From assembly GCF_001280505.1 (NCBI RefSeq), contig NZ_LBIO01000039.1, positions 1 through 64,000 of the forward strand: a stretch of 64,000 nt of DNA, written 5' to 3'. Below are positions 16,555 through 26,162 of this stretch, one piece after another. Made by a program: the position numbers and the translations under genes. This DNA is from Mangrovimonas sp. TPBH4. Its GTDB lineage: Bacteria > Bacteroidota > Bacteroidia > Flavobacteriales > Flavobacteriaceae. Numbering within the stretch: position 1 is the stretch's first letter; each line of letters opens with the position of its first letter. The notes under the pieces are model-generated. The model was not told where the DNA came from and did no database searches. It saw only the letters and a list, made by a program, of their open reading frames with translations.

Positions 16555-19332
16555 TTATAGTACCAATTGCTTTTGAGACGGTGCAAATCTAGTCAACACA
16601 ATTCCTTCAACAGCTGCTTCGTACTCTTCCATAGTAGGAGTTCTACCCAAAATTGTAGACAATACTACTACTGGAGTAGAAGACAATAAAGATTCTCCTT
16701 TTTTCTCTCCAGAATCTTTTACAACTCTTCCTTGGAATAAACGTGTAGATGTTGCCATTACCGTATCACCTGGCTCCGCTTTTTCCTGGTTACCCATACA
16801 CAGGTTACAACCTGGACGCTCCAAGTATAACATGTTTTCATACTTTGTACGTGCCAATCCTTTGGGTGCATTGTCATCAAACTCAAATCCTGAGTACTTT
16901 TGTAATACTTCCCAATCTCCTTCAGCTTTCAACTCGTCAACAATGTTGTAAGTAGGAGGCGCCACTACTAACGGAGCCTTAAACTCAACTTTTCCTTGTT
17001 GCGCTTCAATGTTCTTCAACATTTGAGCTAAAATTTTCATATCTCCTTTGTGAACCATACAAGATCCGACAAATCCTAAGTCAACTTTCTTAGTTCCTCC
17101 ATAGAAAGACAATGGACGAATAGTATCGTGCGTATAACGCTTAGAAACATCTTCATTGTTTACATCTGGATCGGCAATCATTGGCTCTGCAATCTCATCC
17201 AAGTCAATCTCAACCTCTGCATAGTACTTAGCATTAGCATCTGGTCTAAGAGCTGGCTTAATTCCTGTTTTAACTTCAACAATTCTTGCATTGGCCTTGT
17301 CCACTAAACCTTGAAGTACCTGCGGCTCGTTATCCATACCTTTATCGATCATGATTTGGATACGGTCTCTAGCAATTTCTAAAGATTCGATCAAGGTTTC
17401 ATCTTCTGAAATACAAATAGAAGCCTTAGCTTTCATCTCTGCAGTCCAATCGGTAAATGTAAAGGCTTGGTCAGAAGTCAATGTTCCAATGTGCACCTCG
17501 ATTACACGTCCTTGGAATACGTTTTCACCACCAAACTGCTTCAACATTTGTTGTTGTGTAGCGTGTACCACATCACGGAAATCCATGAAGCTTCTCATGT
17601 TTCCTTTGAAGGTTACTTTTACAGATTGTGGAATTGGCATAGTCGCCTCACCTGTTGCCAAAGCCAATGCTACAGTCCCGGAATCGGCACCAAAAGCAAC
17701 TCCTTTAGACATACGTGTGTGCGAATCTCCACCAATAATAATGTCCCAATCACTTACTGTGATATCGTTTAACACCTTGTGAATTACATCGGTCATTGCG
17801 TGGTATTCACCTTTAGGATCACGCCCTGTAATTAATCCGAAGTCATTCATGAACTTCATCAACTTAGGAATGTTGGCTTTAGACTTATCATCCCATACAG
17901 AAGCGGTGTGACATCCAGATTGGTAAGCTCCATCAACAATTGGAGAAATAGTGGTTGCCGCCATAGCTTCCAATTCCTGAGACGTCATTAATCCAGTAGT
18001 ATCCTGAGATCCTACAATGTTTACTTCAACACGAACATCAGAACCAGCGTGCAATGTTTTGCCAGGTGTAGTTCCAACGGCATTTTTATTAAAGATTTTC
18101 TCAACTGCCGTTAATCCTTGTCCTTCAACAGAAATTTCTTTTGAAGTGGCATATACTTGAGGAATTTCAATTCCTAAAACTTTAGCCGCAAATGTTTGCA
18201 ATTTTTTACCAAATACAACAGCATAAGATCCACCTGCTTTGATAAACTCCACTTTTTGCGGCGTTAGAGACGCAGAAATATCGATTAATTCCTGATCTCC
18301 ATTGTATAATTTTTTCTCTTTGGTATTGATGGTAAGCACTGTTCCTGTTTCCACAGAATAGGCTTGCTCTAAAACTGGATCTCCGTTTGCGTCTACAACC
18401 GTATTTCCTTCAGCATCCTTTTGCTTTACCCAGTTTTTAAGATCAATACCAATACCACCTGTTACTCCAACAGTTGTTAAGAAAATTGGAGAAATTCCGT
18501 TGGTTCCTGCAATTACCGGTGCAATATTGATAAATGGTACATATGGGCTAGATTCGATACCGGTCCATAAGGCCACGTTATTAACACCTGACATTCTTGA
18601 CGATCCAACTCCCATTGTTCCTTTTTCAGCAATCAACATGACGCGCTTATCTGGGTGCTGTGCTTTCAATTCAGTCAATGCTTTTTGCATTTCTTTGTTG
18701 TGCTCAAAGATAGACTGTCCATGCAACTCACGGTCTGAACGTGAATGTGCATCGGCACCAGGAGACAATAAATCTGTAGAAATATCTCCAACACCTGCAA
18801 TAAAGGTTACTACTTTAATCTCTTCATCCACCTCAGGAAGTTGTGTAAAGAATTCAGCTTGAGCATAGCTTTCAATCAATTCCTTAGCTATGATGTTTCC
18901 TGCTTTAAAAGCTGCTTCCAAACGAGCTGTATCAGCATCGTATAAAAACACCTGTGTTTTCAACACTTTGGCAGCTTCTGCAGCAATCGCAGCATCTTCT
19001 CCTAAAGCCAAATCCAAAAGGACTTCAATGGAAGGGCCTCCTTTCATGTGAGACAATTGCTCAAACGCAAACGCTGGTGAAATTTCTTCAACAACAGACT
19101 CACCAAGAATAATTTCTTTTAAAAACTTAGCTTTTACTCCTGCAGCACTTGTAGTTCCCGGAAGCGTATTGTAAATAAAGAAATTCAGAGAATCTTCGCG
19201 ATTTTCGTTATTCAAATCCTTAATTTGTTCAATTATCTCGCTTAACAAATCAGCTCCGTCAATAGGCTTTGGATGAAGCCCCTGAGCTTTTCGTTGTTCG
19301 ATCTCCTTGATGTAATCGTTGTATAAATTCAT
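16555..19332 (-). CDS. acnB: Bifunctional aconitate hydratase 2 / 2-methylisocitrate dehydratase
   Basis: A 925-residue AcnB-type aconitase. The N-terminal HEAT-like domain (about residues 1-155) is diagnostic for AcnB. The swivel domain with SRMSGVNNVALW follows, then the catalytic domains. Cluster ligands are in LGFVGSCMVHKGD and RPGCNLCMGNQ. AcnB acts in the TCA cycle, and in many bacteria also in the methylcitrate pathway. No prp genes are nearby, so only the TCA role is supported by context. The ATG start gives the normal AcnB N-terminus. A candidate promoter lies 114 bases upstream. Confidence 0.95.
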   Translation of the reverse strand: MNLYNDYIKEIEQRKAQGLHPKPIDGADLLSEIIEQIKDLNNENREDSLNFFIYNTLPGTTSAAGVKAKFLKEIILGESVVEEISPAFAFEQLSHMKGGPSIEVLLDLALGEDAAIAAEAAKVLKTQVFLYDADTARLEAAFKAGNIIAKELIESYAQAEFFTQLPEVDEEIKVVTFIAGVGDISTDLLSPGADAHSRSDRELHGQSIFEHNKEMQKALTELKAQHPDKRVMLIAEKGTMGVGSSRMSGVNNVALWTGIESSPYVPFINIAPVIAGTNGISPIFLTTVGVTGGIGIDLKNWVKQKDAEGNTVVDANGDPVLEQAYSVETGTVLTINTKEKKLYNGDQELIDISASLTPQKVEFIKAGGSYAVVFGKKLQTFAAKVLGIEIPQVYATSKEISVEGQGLTAVEKIFNKNAVGTTPGKTLHAGSDVRVEVNIVGSQDTTGLMTSQELEAMAATTISPIVDGAYQSGCHTASVWDDKSKANIPKLMKFMNDFGLITGRDPKGEYHAMTDVIHKVLNDITVSDWDIIIGGDSHTRMSKGVAFGADSGTVALALATGEATMPIPQSVKVTFKGNMRSFMDFRDVVHATQQQMLKQFGGENVFQGRVIEVHIGTLTSDQAFTFTDWTAEMKAKASICISEDETLIESLEIARDRIQIMIDKGMDNEPQVLQGLVDKANARIVEVKTGIKPALRPDANAKYYAEVEIDLDEIAEPMIADPDVNNEDVSKRYTHDTIRPLSFYGGTKKVDLGFVGSCMVHKGDMKILAQMLKNIEAQQGKVEFKAPLVVAPPTYNIVDELKAEGDWEVLQKYSGFEFDDNAPKGLARTKYENMLYLERPGCNLCMGNQEKAEPGDTVMATSTRLFQGRVVKDSGEKKGESLLSSTPVVVLSTILGRTPTMEEYEAAVEGIVLTRFAPSQKQLVL

Positions 19333-19445
19333 ATTATTAGTATTATGATTTAATTGGCTTTTATGCGATTAATATTTCATCTGAACAATACAGACTTTCT
19401 TGTTAAATCAAAGCCGTTTATAACATATTTTTTTCTTTAGCCTCG

Positions 19446-19453
19446 CAAAAGTA
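19446..19453 (-). promoter_or_regulatory. Candidate -7 element of acnB
   Basis: On the minus strand TACTTTTG matches TAnnTTTG. Only TTA, not TTG, occurs near the expected -33 position. The bases immediately downstream (GCGAGGCTAAAGAAA) nearly repeat the sequence at the same place upstream of nusB. Confidence 0.5.
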
Positions 19454-19588
19454 AAGAATTAATACAAAGTTTTAAAAATAAAATATTGAATACAATATCC
19501 AGCCATACGAAATCGATATAATACGATAATTAATTCGTATGAATTTTAGCCATAAAACATTCAAAAAACAGTAATTTTCCTAATTTGT

Positions 19589-20725
19589 TTATTTTACCAA
19601 AGCCTTCAGTTTTGGCCGATCTCTTAAATCCATCATTGGTTTTTCAAAATAGGTATACAATAAGTGGCTCAAATAAATGGACAGGCTCCAATACACTAAT
19701 AACACCATAAATTTGAGTACCATAGAAGAATCACTCATATCTATAAAATGCTGGATAGTTAACAATACTATAGAATAATTGGTTAAATAGATGGCATATG
19801 ACAATACGCTCAGTTTTGTAATCACTCTTTTTAGAGAGCCCTTACTTTTTATTTGTATGACAAATGGGAAACAGAGTAATAAAGCAATGGCCACGAAGGG
19901 CAAATAAAATACATTAAAAAACAGAGGTGCATTGTCCGGACTTAACGCTTCATAAAAAAAAATAGCATGCATTCCAAAAAACAAAAGCATTCCTACAACG
20001 AAACTATGAACTCTAAAATTCTGCCATATGTCTTTGAAGTATGTGGCTATATACACTGCCAAAAAACCATAATAAATAGCATCAATTCTATATACAACCA
20101 CTTTTCGTAATGCCCTACTCCATTCCTGTCCTGAATCAAGAACATTATTCATATGAAAATAATACCTACAAATTGTGATTCCTATAATAATAAGTAACGT
20201 AATGACAAGATACAGCAAATGTTTAGAAACTCGTTTTACAAGGAGCAGACTAAGATACAGAAACAATGGACCTATTATATACGCGAATTCCTCTATTGAC
20301 AAACTCCAGGCCTCTGTAAAAAAATCCTGTTGAGCAGAAGCAAAGTTTTGAAAGAACAAAAAATAGGCATCAACACCATTAATAATTTCACCGGAAAAAA
20401 TATAGACCAAAAATATATTTAGCGTTAAAATGAAATAATAATTGGGCAACGTTCTAAACCAACGCCTCATCCAGAAATAAACAAAATCTTTAAACTTTAC
20501 TTTATTGGAATTTATCTGTTTTAAAATAATACCGCCAATTAAAAAGCCGCTTAACACAAAAAATAAATCAACGCCTACGGTTCCAAAAAATCTAATGGCA
20601 GTAAGAAACGTGTTTTCTTGAACAGGATAAAGTAATAAAGTAGAATGTGAAACTAATACTAATAAAATAGCCAATGCCCGTATAGCATCTAAGCCAAAAA
20701 CTCTATGCTTTTCAAGAACACTCAC
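19589..20725 (-). CDS. Acyltransferase family 3 membrane protein (OafA/YrhL-like)
   Basis: A 378-residue integral membrane protein with about ten hydrophobic segments. The N-terminus carries the family signature GLDAIRALAILLVLVSH with the catalytic-type histidine, followed by GVDLFFVLSGFLIG and the RRWFRTLPNYY motif. Such proteins move acyl groups, usually acetyl, onto cell-surface sugars or lipids. It starts with GTG, 23 bases after the moxR stop, and ends the five-gene minus-strand run, so co-transcription is likely. The acceptor cannot be read from the sequence. Confidence 0.85.
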   Translation of the reverse strand: MSVLEKHRVFGLDAIRALAILLVLVSHSTLLLYPVQENTFLTAIRFFGTVGVDLFFVLSGFLIGGIILKQINSNKVKFKDFVYFWMRRWFRTLPNYYFILTLNIFLVYIFSGEIINGVDAYFLFFQNFASAQQDFFTEAWSLSIEEFAYIIGPLFLYLSLLLVKRVSKHLLYLVITLLIIIGITICRYYFHMNNVLDSGQEWSRALRKVVVYRIDAIYYGFLAVYIATYFKDIWQNFRVHSFVVGMLLFFGMHAIFFYEALSPDNAPLFFNVFYLPFVAIALLLCFPFVIQIKSKGSLKRVITKLSVLSYAIYLTNYSIVLLTIQHFIDMSDSSMVLKFMVLLVYWSLSIYLSHLLYTYFEKPMMDLRDRPKLKALVK

Positions 20726-20748
20726 AAATTAGATATCACTTTTCGAAT

Positions 20749-21702
20749 TTAAAACAAACTCTCTATAATTCGTTCGTCGGTGATGCCTTCAGCTTCTGCT
20801 TTGTAGTTTTTGATGATACGGTGTCTTAATATACCATTGGCAACCGCCTGAACATTTTCAATATCAGGAGAAAATTTTCCTTGGATAGCGGCATGTGTCT
20901 TGGCCGCTAAAATCAAGTTTTGTGAGGCTCTTGGCCCTGCTCCCCAATCCACAAACTCTTTGACCAAATCTGAGGCTGTTGATTCGTTTGGTCTGGTTTT
21001 CGCTACCATTCCTACGGCATATTCAATCACATTATCCGCTACAGGAATACGACGAATAACACTTTGGAATTTGATGATTTCCTCGGCTGTAAACAAGGCA
21101 TTTACTTGAGGTTTGTTATCTGAAGTAGTTGCTTTTACAACCTCCACCTCTTCATTGAAAGAAGGATACTTTAAATTAATGGCAAACATAAAACGGTCCA
21201 ATTGTGCCTCAGGTAACGGATAAGTTCCTTCCTGTTCAATTGGGTTTTGGGTAGCCAACACAAAATATGGTAAGCTCAATTTATAGTGATGCCCTGCAAC
21301 CGTTACTGCGCGCTCTTGCATCGCTTCCAAAAGGGCTGCTTGGGTTTTTGGAGGTGTTCTGTTAATTTCGTCTGCCAAGATAATATTGGCAAAAATAGGC
21401 CCTTTGATAAACTTGAAATGGCGATTTTCATCCAAAATCTCACTTCCTAAAATATCACTAGGCATAAGGTCTGGAGTAAACTGTATACGTTTGAAATCTA
21501 AACCTAAAGCTTGTGCAATGGTATTTACCATCAAGGTTTTTGCCAATCCTGGCACCCCCACCAACAAGGAATGACCTCCAGAGAAAATGGAAATCAATAT
21601 TTGATTTACCACTTCATCTTGACCAACAATTACTTTTGCAACTTCACTCTTTAAGGCTTTGTATTTTTTTACAAACTGTTCTACAGCTGCTACATCAGAC
21701 AT
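20749..21702 (-). CDS. MoxR-family AAA+ ATPase
   Basis: A 317-residue ATPase. Walker A is GVPGLAKT (about residues 49-56), Walker B is IILADEINRTPPKTQAALLEAMQE-like, and the sensor region is FVLATQNPIEQEGTYPLPEAQLDRF, all diagnostic of MoxR. MoxR ATPases usually work with VWA-domain Bat proteins as chaperones for complex assembly. No bat gene follows here; instead the gene is preceded by three chaperone genes (junction TAATATG with the parvulin gene) and followed by an acyltransferase. An envelope-folding or stress role is inferred from this context. Confidence 0.93.
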   Translation of the reverse strand: MSDVAAVEQFVKKYKALKSEVAKVIVGQDEVVNQILISIFSGGHSLLVGVPGLAKTLMVNTIAQALGLDFKRIQFTPDLMPSDILGSEILDENRHFKFIKGPIFANIILADEINRTPPKTQAALLEAMQERAVTVAGHHYKLSLPYFVLATQNPIEQEGTYPLPEAQLDRFMFAINLKYPSFNEEVEVVKATTSDNKPQVNALFTAEEIIKFQSVIRRIPVADNVIEYAVGMVAKTRPNESTASDLVKEFVDWGAGPRASQNLILAAKTHAAIQGKFSPDIENVQAVANGILRHRIIKNYKAEAEGITDERIIESLF

Positions 21703-21703
21703 A

Positions 21704-23113
21704 TTACTTTTCTTTTTTTAACCAATTACTGTTAAACTCGCAATCTCTGTATTCGCCATTAATTTTAATATAAGTTTCCTGGATTTTCTCTTCGGTCCAC
21801 TTATCTATGGCTTCATATTGCTTTTCTTGTTCCGCTAGGTTTTTAATTTTCAAATAGTCTCTTGCAAAATCTGCTTCATGTTCATCTATTCTGTCTGTTA
21901 CTGTCAAGATTTTAAATTTGATACGATTTACACGATCTTCATCCTGAAACACCAAACTCACTTCACCATCCTTTAAATTTTGAATTTGAGAATACAACTC
22001 TGGATCCATTTTAGTCAACTCAAAATTGTAATCTTGAGTCACCGGGTTAATCATTTGTCCTCCATCTTGTTTGGTTTCTTTCTGATCGCTAAACTCGCGG
22101 GCCGCTTCTCCAAAAGACACTTCACCATCTACAATTCGCTTTCTAATAAGTTCAATCTCATCCTTAGCTTCCCTAATTGCTTCTTGAGTAATCTCTGGAC
22201 GCAGCAAAATATGTCTTACCTCATAAATCTGTCCTTTAATTTTTTCAAGATAAATAATATGGTACCCAAAATCTGTTTCAAAAGGCTCCGAAATTTCACC
22301 TTCCTGTAAAGAAAAGGCAACTTCCCTAAATTCCTTTACCATTTGTGGGTGTTTTTTGTTCAATTCATATTTTCCTCCATTCTTTCTAGAGGCAACATCA
22401 TCTGAATAAAACACCGCTTTGGTTGTAAAACTTGCACCGTTTTCTATAACGTCCGCTTTAAATTCTTTAAGCCTGTTGATCACCTTTTGCTTTTCCTCTT
22501 CTGAAACTTCTGGGATAACCACAATTTCAGCTACTTTAAGCTCTGTTCCAAATCTTGGACGCTCATCCTTAGGAATACTATTGAAATACTCACGCACTTC
22601 CTCTGGTGTCACCTCAATGCCCTCAACAATTTTATTTTGCATTTCAAATGCCAACTTACCATTTTTGTTGATAATGAACATTTCCTCCCTAAGGCTCTCC
22701 TCACTATCTTTATTGTAGAACTTCAACAATTCATCCATAGAACCATTGGTCTGCTCCAAAAAGGTACTAATCTGTTGCTCGATATTGGATCGGATTTCCA
22801 ATTCATTTACCGTAATACTATCTTGAATGGCATGATGCGTATACAATTTATCCTCCAATAGCTTACCAAACAATTGGCATCTTGAAATATCAGAAGTTGA
22901 CACCCCTCTAGCTTGAAGTTGAATAAATTCCTTATCGATATCAGAATCTAAAACTACGAAATCTCCAACCACTGCAACCACACCATCCACTTTTTTACGA
23001 GCACTTGGATCGATGGTTTGCTCTTTCTTTTCTACTTCAGGCTCCTCTATAATTTCCTGTGCATTGCTCGCCCCGTATGACATAAGCGCCAAAGTGGCCA
23101 GCATAAATTTCAT
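21704..23113 (-). CDS. SurA-like parvulin peptidyl-prolyl isomerase
   Basis: The start at 23113 gives 469 residues with a signal peptide (MKFMLATLALMSYGASNAQ); an upstream in-frame start overlapping the previous gene is less likely. A SurA N-terminal chaperone domain (about residues 30-190) with a CQLFGKLLEDKL helix is followed by two parvulin domains. The first is at about 190-300 (LKVAEIVVIPEV ... FGYHIIYLE). The second begins YEVRHILLRPE. SurA proteins escort outer-membrane proteins through the periplasm. The start is one base after the upstream stop (TAATATG), indicating tight translational coupling. Confidence 0.9.
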   Translation of the reverse strand: MKFMLATLALMSYGASNAQEIIEEPEVEKKEQTIDPSARKKVDGVVAVVGDFVVLDSDIDKEFIQLQARGVSTSDISRCQLFGKLLEDKLYTHHAIQDSITVNELEIRSNIEQQISTFLEQTNGSMDELLKFYNKDSEESLREEMFIINKNGKLAFEMQNKIVEGIEVTPEEVREYFNSIPKDERPRFGTELKVAEIVVIPEVSEEEKQKVINRLKEFKADVIENGASFTTKAVFYSDDVASRKNGGKYELNKKHPQMVKEFREVAFSLQEGEISEPFETDFGYHIIYLEKIKGQIYEVRHILLRPEITQEAIREAKDEIELIRKRIVDGEVSFGEAAREFSDQKETKQDGGQMINPVTQDYNFELTKMDPELYSQIQNLKDGEVSLVFQDEDRVNRIKFKILTVTDRIDEHEADFARDYLKIKNLAEQEKQYEAIDKWTEEKIQETYIKINGEYRDCEFNSNWLKKEK

Positions 23114-23114
23114 A

Positions 23115-23969
23115 TTAATTGAAGATTTCAAATTCTTTGTTTTTAATAGCATCTTTGGTAATATCTTTTTCCAGCTGTTTAATGAGTTCCAATTTCCTTT
23201 TGTTCATTACAATTTGATTGATGGTTGGCTTTACGTATTCCAAAGGCGCATAATCATTTTGCAAAAGGACATCATTTATTTGCATCAAATATAGGTCTAA
23301 TGAATCTTTGAGCTGTAAAAAATTAGATTTTTTTAACAGTTCTTTTTTATTCTCAGCAGATAACACCGGAACCTTGTCAATAACCTGAGAAACTTTTACC
23401 CAAACAGAATCATTCAAGGTGTAAGATTTAAACTGAATGGAAATAGAATCCAGATAGGTTTTGTCCTCATCGGTATAACGTTTAAAACGCTTCTCGATAT
23501 CATCCTTATTGATAGCGTTTTGTGCAATTTTAATGTAGCGTAGCTTTAGCAACTCCTCATTTAGCTTAAAAGTTTCTTTGTTCAGCTCGTATACTTTTTG
23601 AGCTTCTTCCGCAGTTACGGTAGTATCGATATTTCTTTTTACCAAAGCATCCAAATAAGCCTTGGTAAACAGATCTTTTTTGTATTGAGAGACCAACTTA
23701 TTGAAATCCTGCTGCATCTTCTCTGGCAAGTTGGTCTGTGCTCCATCCACCAACAATAATTGGGTTGCCCAACGGTTTATAAACCCATTTACCAACAACA
23801 AACTGTCCTCTTTTGGCGTTCCTTCAGCAACCAGGCCTTCAATATCCTCTTGATATAAATAAGACTCATTAACCCTTGCAATAGGAATCCTGTCGTCTGC
23901 TTTTTTAAACATATCACAAGAGAAGACCGCAAACAGCAACAGTAATATGATGACACTGTATTTATTCAA
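23115..23969 (-). CDS. SurA-N-like periplasmic chaperone lipoprotein without parvulin domain
   Basis: A 284-residue lipoprotein with the signal peptide MNKYSVIILLLLFAVFSC (Cys18). The start must be the TTG at 23969, because an in-frame TAA lies directly before it and no ATG precedes the lipobox. The mature part is mostly charged helix and resembles the substrate-binding part of SurA/PpiD (RVNESYLYQEDIEGLV near the N-terminus). No HxLH-like parvulin core is visible, so it probably binds clients without isomerase activity. It lies between two parvulin genes, which suggests one chaperone set. Confidence 0.75.
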   Translation of the reverse strand: MNKYSVIILLLLFAVFSCDMFKKADDRIPIARVNESYLYQEDIEGLVAEGTPKEDSLLLVNGFINRWATQLLLVDGAQTNLPEKMQQDFNKLVSQYKKDLFTKAYLDALVKRNIDTTVTAEEAQKVYELNKETFKLNEELLKLRYIKIAQNAINKDDIEKRFKRYTDEDKTYLDSISIQFKSYTLNDSVWVKVSQVIDKVPVLSAENKKELLKKSNFLQLKDSLDLYLMQINDVLLQNDYAPLEYVKPTINQIVMNKRKLELIKQLEKDITKDAIKNKEFEIFN

Positions 23970-25955
23970 TTAATTCAGGATTTGAGATTTCACTTTAGCT
24001 AACACTTCTTGATCTATTTCTACATTGTAACGCTCGTGCAAAGTGTTCAACCAGTTTTCTTCGATATAATTTTGGTAGTCACTCACCACACTTCCTCTTG
24101 CTTCCTCAAAAGTTTTCGGTCCTTTAGGAAAGACTTCCTCAACAATGGCTATATGATAGGAATCGTTAAACTTATAGATGGAAGACAGTCCTTTTTTGAA
24201 CTCAAAATCCTCTGGAAGTGCTTGATGGGCTGTATCCATGATTCCTTTTGTAAAAATAACTTTTTGTTCGCTCTCAGTGTTCAATTTGGCACTGATTTCT
24301 TCAACCGATTTATTGGCTTCCAACAAATCCTCTATTTTGGAAATATCTCTCTTCTTGGCCGCAGAGGCTACAACAGCATCTGCCCTAACCAGCCAAACAT
24401 AATCTGCCTTGTGAGATTCGTAAAAGCTTTTCAACCCAACGGTATCTTTAGAAGCTGTGTTCCAAACTTCCTTTTCCATAAGGTCAAACAACAGCAAACC
24501 ATCTCTATATTCACCCAAAATAAACGCAAACTCTTCATCCTCAAACTCCAGATTACGTTCGCGGTAGTCAATAAGTTTGGCTTCCAAAAAGGCTTCATAT
24601 TCAGCTGCAACAACTTCGGCATTGGTGAGTTGCTTTCCAAAGTATTTTCTTTGAGAAGATACTAAATAATCGCCGAATTCTCCATAAGTATAGTCTTGCT
24701 TGCCAATGGTGATGAAGGTGTTGTCCTTGGTGAAATCTGCAGGCAAGGCCCAACTATTTTTAAAATAATCTGCATTGATCAATCCTTCAAAATAGGTCAA
24801 GGCAACTTGGTTATCCTTGACGTTGTAACGTTCTTTTAAGTTTTTTGTTAGCGCAGAATTGATCAAAGCCGATCTAGAATCACGCTTCACACGTTGCTCC
24901 AATTCCAACCGAATAGTTTCAAACTCCGGATTTCCTTTTTTGTCAATCAATTTTACAATATGCCATCCAAATTCTGTTTTGAAAGGTTCTGAAATCTGCC
25001 CTTTTTCAGTCATGCTAAATGCTACTTCTTCAAATTCCGAAGAACTCAACTGTCCGCCTTTAAACGATGGCAACAAACCACCTTTTGCCGCCGAACTTTT
25101 ATCATCCGAAAACTGTTTTGCCACAGCCTCAAACGATTCTCCTTGCATAATTTTCTTGTACAATTCATTGATACGCACTTCTGGATGTAATGAAGAATCC
25201 TTCTGAACTTTAGACACCATAATGTGTTCCACAGTCACCTCGCCACGCGAAGGACGCTTGTCCTCTACCATTACGATATGGTACCCAAATCGCGTTCTGA
25301 ACGGCATAGAAATATCACCAACCTTGGTGTTGTATGCTACCGTTTCAAAATTGTAAACCATCTTGAAGGCCGAAAAATATCCCAATTCTTCAGCGTAGGT
25401 TTCATGTCCTTTATAATTGATTTCCCTTGAACCGGATGCTTTATATTTTGTATTCAATTCCTTGAAAACTGTTTCGAAGCCTTCTTTCAAAGCTCTTTCT
25501 CGAAGCGCCAACAAATCGTTGTAAACCTGTAAGGTATCGCGTTCGGCTTCTTCTATACGAAACAAAACATGAGAAGCCTTAATGTCATAAGACATCCGTT
25601 CGTAGGCTTCTTTCACCAAAGCATCGGTTACTTTGTTATCCGTCAAGAAATTTTTGGTAAGCTGTTTTTTGTAGTTGGCAAACTCGCGCTTATATTGGGC
25701 ATTGTCATCAAGTCCCAAACGTTTTGCCTCTTTGATTTTTAATTGATAGTTCACAAAAAGTTTCAAATATTCATCCACATCTTTTTGCGATTCGTCCTTT
25801 ACCAAATCTAGGTTTTTGTTGTATACCCTAATAAATTCCGAAGCCTTAACAGGATCTCCATCCACAGTAAACAACACATCATCTGTAGTGGTTTGTGCAC
25901 TCACAAACCCTGAAACAAATAATGAAAGGACTAAAAACTTTAGTTTAAATTTCAT
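23970..25955 (-). CDS. Peptidyl-prolyl isomerase with two parvulin domains
   Basis: The start at 25955 gives 661 residues with the signal peptide MKFKLKFLVLSLFVSGFVSA. The N-terminal helical part has a VDEYLKLFVNYQLKIKEA segment typical of PpiD/SurA relatives. Parvulin domain 1 begins at about residue 118 (KASHVLFRI ... RFGYHIVMVED). Parvulin domain 2 begins near 225 (VTVEHIMVSKV ... EFGWHIVKL). A long C-terminal helical region follows. It should assist folding of exported proteins in the periplasm. It is the first gene of the operon and has an exact-consensus promoter. Confidence 0.88.
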   Translation of the reverse strand: MKFKLKFLVLSLFVSGFVSAQTTTDDVLFTVDGDPVKASEFIRVYNKNLDLVKDESQKDVDEYLKLFVNYQLKIKEAKRLGLDDNAQYKREFANYKKQLTKNFLTDNKVTDALVKEAYERMSYDIKASHVLFRIEEAERDTLQVYNDLLALRERALKEGFETVFKELNTKYKASGSREINYKGHETYAEELGYFSAFKMVYNFETVAYNTKVGDISMPFRTRFGYHIVMVEDKRPSRGEVTVEHIMVSKVQKDSSLHPEVRINELYKKIMQGESFEAVAKQFSDDKSSAAKGGLLPSFKGGQLSSSEFEEVAFSMTEKGQISEPFKTEFGWHIVKLIDKKGNPEFETIRLELEQRVKRDSRSALINSALTKNLKERYNVKDNQVALTYFEGLINADYFKNSWALPADFTKDNTFITIGKQDYTYGEFGDYLVSSQRKYFGKQLTNAEVVAAEYEAFLEAKLIDYRERNLEFEDEEFAFILGEYRDGLLLFDLMEKEVWNTASKDTVGLKSFYESHKADYVWLVRADAVVASAAKKRDISKIEDLLEANKSVEEISAKLNTESEQKVIFTKGIMDTAHQALPEDFEFKKGLSSIYKFNDSYHIAIVEEVFPKGPKTFEEARGSVVSDYQNYIEENWLNTLHERYNVEIDQEVLAKVKSQILN

Positions 25956-25981
25956 ATAAAAAAACAATTGGTCAATTGCAG

Positions 25982-26011
25982 CAAAAATAACATAATTACC
26001 ATACTTTACAA
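25982..26011 (-). promoter_or_regulatory. Promoter of the parvulin-moxR operon
   Basis: On the minus strand TTG, a 19-base spacer and TATTTTTG match the Bacteroidota -33/-7 consensus. The -7 element ends 27 bases before the first start codon. Confidence 0.75.
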
Positions 26012-26162
26012 GCTGCTTTTATGAAACGGCTCTATTATGCAATTCGTATAAAAAAGTTCCATCCCCACTTGTTAAAATTTTTCATTTTAACATGAAACCC
26101 TGAAAAACAAATCGAATTTCAAAATAACATAGTATATTTAATTCTCAAATAAGTTGCTAACA

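Noticed and set aside
14109-19332. Possible gene duplication of aconitase
   Set aside because: The two enzymes belong to different architectures (AcnA-like and AcnB) and do not align over their length, so they are not a recent duplication.
24009-24665. 218-residue plus-strand open frame inside the parvulin gene
   Set aside because: It lies antisense to a well-supported isomerase gene, has no recognisable domain and begins inside its reverse complement, so it is a shadow.
26041-26162. Possible small RNA in the AT-rich gap before the SRPBCC gene
   Set aside because: The gap has the parvulin operon promoter on the other strand and no hairpin with T tail or other RNA feature.
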